Positions 62,261 to 64,000 of a stretch of 64,000 bases of DNA are shown one piece after another (position 1 is the first letter of the stretch; every line of letters starts with the position of its first letter). Made by a program: the position numbers and the translations under genes. The notes beneath the pieces are model-generated. The model did no database searches and was not told where the DNA came from. It saw nothing but the letters and a program-made list of their open reading frames with translations. Origin of the DNA: Sipunculus nudus (lineage: Eukaryota > Annelida > Sipuncula > Golfingiida > Sipunculidae); the NCBI GenBank assembly GCA_026874595.1, contig CM049313.1:36954159-37018158 (forward strand), written 5' to 3'.

Positions 62261-62970
62261 GTAATACAAACCACAGCACAGGTTCAAGTAAGCTGAAAAC
62301 ACAACCTGCTCAAGTGCCATTCAAACCACACCCTGCCATATATAGTTTCTAGGCGGGTAGCATGTTTTATACTTGCATTTAACTTGCCAGTTTAATTATG
62401 GCTGCTGCGGTCTGACTCAGCCCTTCTCAGAACAAAAGTGCGTAGAAATTACCATGTATGCTATTAGCCAGAAAAGACGTCAGTCATGTAACTCAGAACT
62501 ATGTAATCATGGTTCATGCATCCCTAGACAATACAAATCCAAGATTCTCCTTACCCCTCCAGCTTTTAATGAACACCTGAGTAAAAGAAAAATAAGTCTA
62601 CTAGGAAATGAAATAGATGGAAACACACAAAGCATAATCACATAAAGCATCATCTGATAACTTCTGAAAAACATTTTTGAACAACATACTACTGGAAGGT
62701 CTTGAATTAACCTGTAATATGTATGTGGGAGGGCAAGTGAAAAATGTTACAAAATTACATTAAAACCATCAGATACAAATATCATGGCCCACACCATGAA
62801 GGGCTGATTTATAATAATAATGTCATTGTTATTGTCTAAGCCATGAAGTCTGCTTTATCTAGTAATCACAAATTCAATTTAAAAAACACATATTCTGTTA
62901 TCTATAAACTCAAAAAGTTGTAACATAAAATTCCTAAACCTTGTTTAAGATGCAGCTGCAGACAGTGCTA
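62261..62970. other. Unique non-coding DNA
   Basis: A 90-residue frame (62373-62645) is cysteine-containing at its start but shows no recognised domain or signal peptide. I do not call it a gene. Confidence 0.45.
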
Positions 62971-63270
62971 GATGTGTGTGTGTGTGTGTTAGAGAGAGAA
63001 ATAGTGAGACAAAGTGAGAGGTGTTGTGGGGTTTGAAAGCGAGTAACAAAGAGAGGGCAAGTTAAAAGTATTAGAGAGTAAATGACAGTCAGTGAGTGAG
63101 TAAATTGGAATGGATGTGAAAATATCAGAAAGTGAAAGCGAGCAGGTAGTAGAAGACAGGGAAAGACAGAGAGAGAGAGACCAACAGAAAGAGTAGAGAC
63201 AAACAGAATGAGAAGAGACAGACAGAAAGAAAAGAGGCAGACAGAAAGAGAAGAGACAGAGAAGGAGAAA
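62971..63270. repeat. GT microsatellite followed by a purine-rich GA/ACAGA tract
   Basis: About eight GT units (62974-62990) are followed by some 280 bp that are almost all purine on the plus strand, with AGAGA and GACAGAAAGA motifs, most regular at 63160-63265. The antisense 95-residue serine/leucine-rich frame is a product of this composition. Confidence 0.8.
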
Positions 63271-63650
63271 TTTCATTTAAGATAACAATTAAGCATATTT
63301 ACATTTGATTATTTAAAATGATTACAGTAATCAAAACAATGGGCAATAAATGTGATGGCATAGAGCTTCAATAGTACAATAGCAACAATAAATAACATGT
63401 CCTTTCAAGTGCAGAAATGTTTAATGATGTCCCATTTCATTTGCCAGGGTGTTAAGGAGCCAATGAAATCCAAACCATTATCAACTATCCCATCACAAAC
63501 TAGCACTTAATGAGGGTTATAAATGTAGTCATTTAAACTGACAATTATTTAAAAAAGTTCCTCCTGATAAAGGTTGGTGTTTTAGGGAGTGTTTTGAAAT
63601 TCATGCAGGTCTGAATCAGACTCGGAGTGGGGTCCAGTTGAGAGATTGTT
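63271..63650. other. Unique AT-rich non-coding DNA
   Basis: Nothing recognised. Confidence 0.5.
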
Positions 63651-64000
63651 TCTGTCTTGCAATAAAGGGCACTCATACCAGATGATTCTTTTCAAGTTTG
63701 TCTTGCAATATATGGCACTCATACTAGAGGACTCTTTTCAAAGTGTGTCTTGCAATATATGGCATTCATACTGGGGGATTCTTTTCTAAGTTTGTCTTGA
63801 AATATATGACACTCATAACGGATGACTCTTTTCAAGTGTGTCTTGCAATATATGGCATTCATAATGGGGGATTCTTTTCTAAGTTTGTCTTGCAATATAA
63901 GACACTCATACTGGATGACTCTTTTCTAAGTTTGTCTTGCAATATATGGCACTCATACAGGAGGACTCTTTTCTCAGTTTGTCTTGCAATATATGGCACT
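63651..64000. repeat. 47-bp minisatellite, running off the window
   Basis: TCTTGCAATATATGGCACTC-type units start at 63655, 63701, 63748, 63795, 63841, 63888, 63935 and 63982, 46-47 bp apart. Units with GGATGACTC and GGGGGATTC alternate in the middle (63748-63935), suggesting a dimeric stage. The array continues beyond position 64000. Confidence 0.9.

Noticed and set aside
62373-62645. 90-residue cysteine-containing frame as a small secreted protein
   Set aside because: No signal peptide, the cysteines are irregular, and the second half is low-complexity. Splice context is not evident.
62971-63270. Telomeric or centromeric sequence in the purine-rich tract
   Set aside because: No TTAGGG-type repeat is present; it is a degenerate GA-rich microsatellite.
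1-64000. LTR retrotransposon or integrated viral copy
   Set aside because: No paired long terminal repeats, primer-binding site, gag/pol-like frame or viral protein motif was recognised on either strand.

Overview
The window reads as nuclear DNA of a marine invertebrate, most likely a bivalve mollusc. The basis is indirect. The DNA is AT-rich and intron- or desert-like, with no bacterial gene organisation. It is crowded with dispersed elements that carry internal tandem repeats, a short GGAC-type microsatellite and a terminal palindrome, an architecture described for bivalve 'pearl'/CvA, DTC84 and related MITE- or Helitron-like elements. The taxonomic call is inference; another lophotrochozoan is possible.

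I find no protein-coding gene, rRNA or intact tRNA. The open reading frames present are short, or arise because a tandem repeat has no stop codon. The segment is therefore an intergenic desert or part of a very large intron. Small exons of a long gene could be missed by eye.

Layout. 1-11.1 kb: mostly unique AT-rich DNA with a decayed 36-bp repeat, a 166-bp duplication, a LINE-like 3' tail and a tRNA-derived SINE relic. 11.1-13 kb: element A (three 301-bp units) and a 22-bp minisatellite. 13-18.1 kb: unique. 18.1-20.7 kb: a 39-bp minisatellite of about 65 copies. 22.4-26.2 kb: element J, bounded by TCCCTTAC-type inverted repeats, interrupted by element B and by a CpG-rich segment that looks like a captured promoter or regulatory region. 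26.2-27.5 kb: element E (145-bp units). 27.5-33.2 kb: unique. 33.2-37.2 kb: minisatellites of 44, 17 and 61 bp plus element G. 38.2-39.2 kb: element H, partly replaced by element A sequence. 40-43.2 kb: element F with element C (seven units of about 330 bp) nested inside. 43.3-45.3 kb: element K, with long palindromic terminal repeats and a 6-bp target-site duplication, containing element L. 45.3-48.9 kb: unique. 48.9-50.4 kb: a 37-bp minisatellite with higher-order structure. 50.4-54.5 kb: unique, with a conserved-looking segment. 54.5-56.9 kb: a 31-bp minisatellite. 56.9-60.9 kb: a second C element interrupted by element D (280-bp units, own terminal inverted repeats) and by a second B copy. 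61-64 kb: unique DNA, a 24-bp repeat, a purine-rich tract and a 47-bp repeat running off the end.

No set of genes works together here. The recurring theme is a group of non-autonomous elements whose ends are related or built alike while their tandem cores differ. Several are nested, which gives a relative order of insertion.
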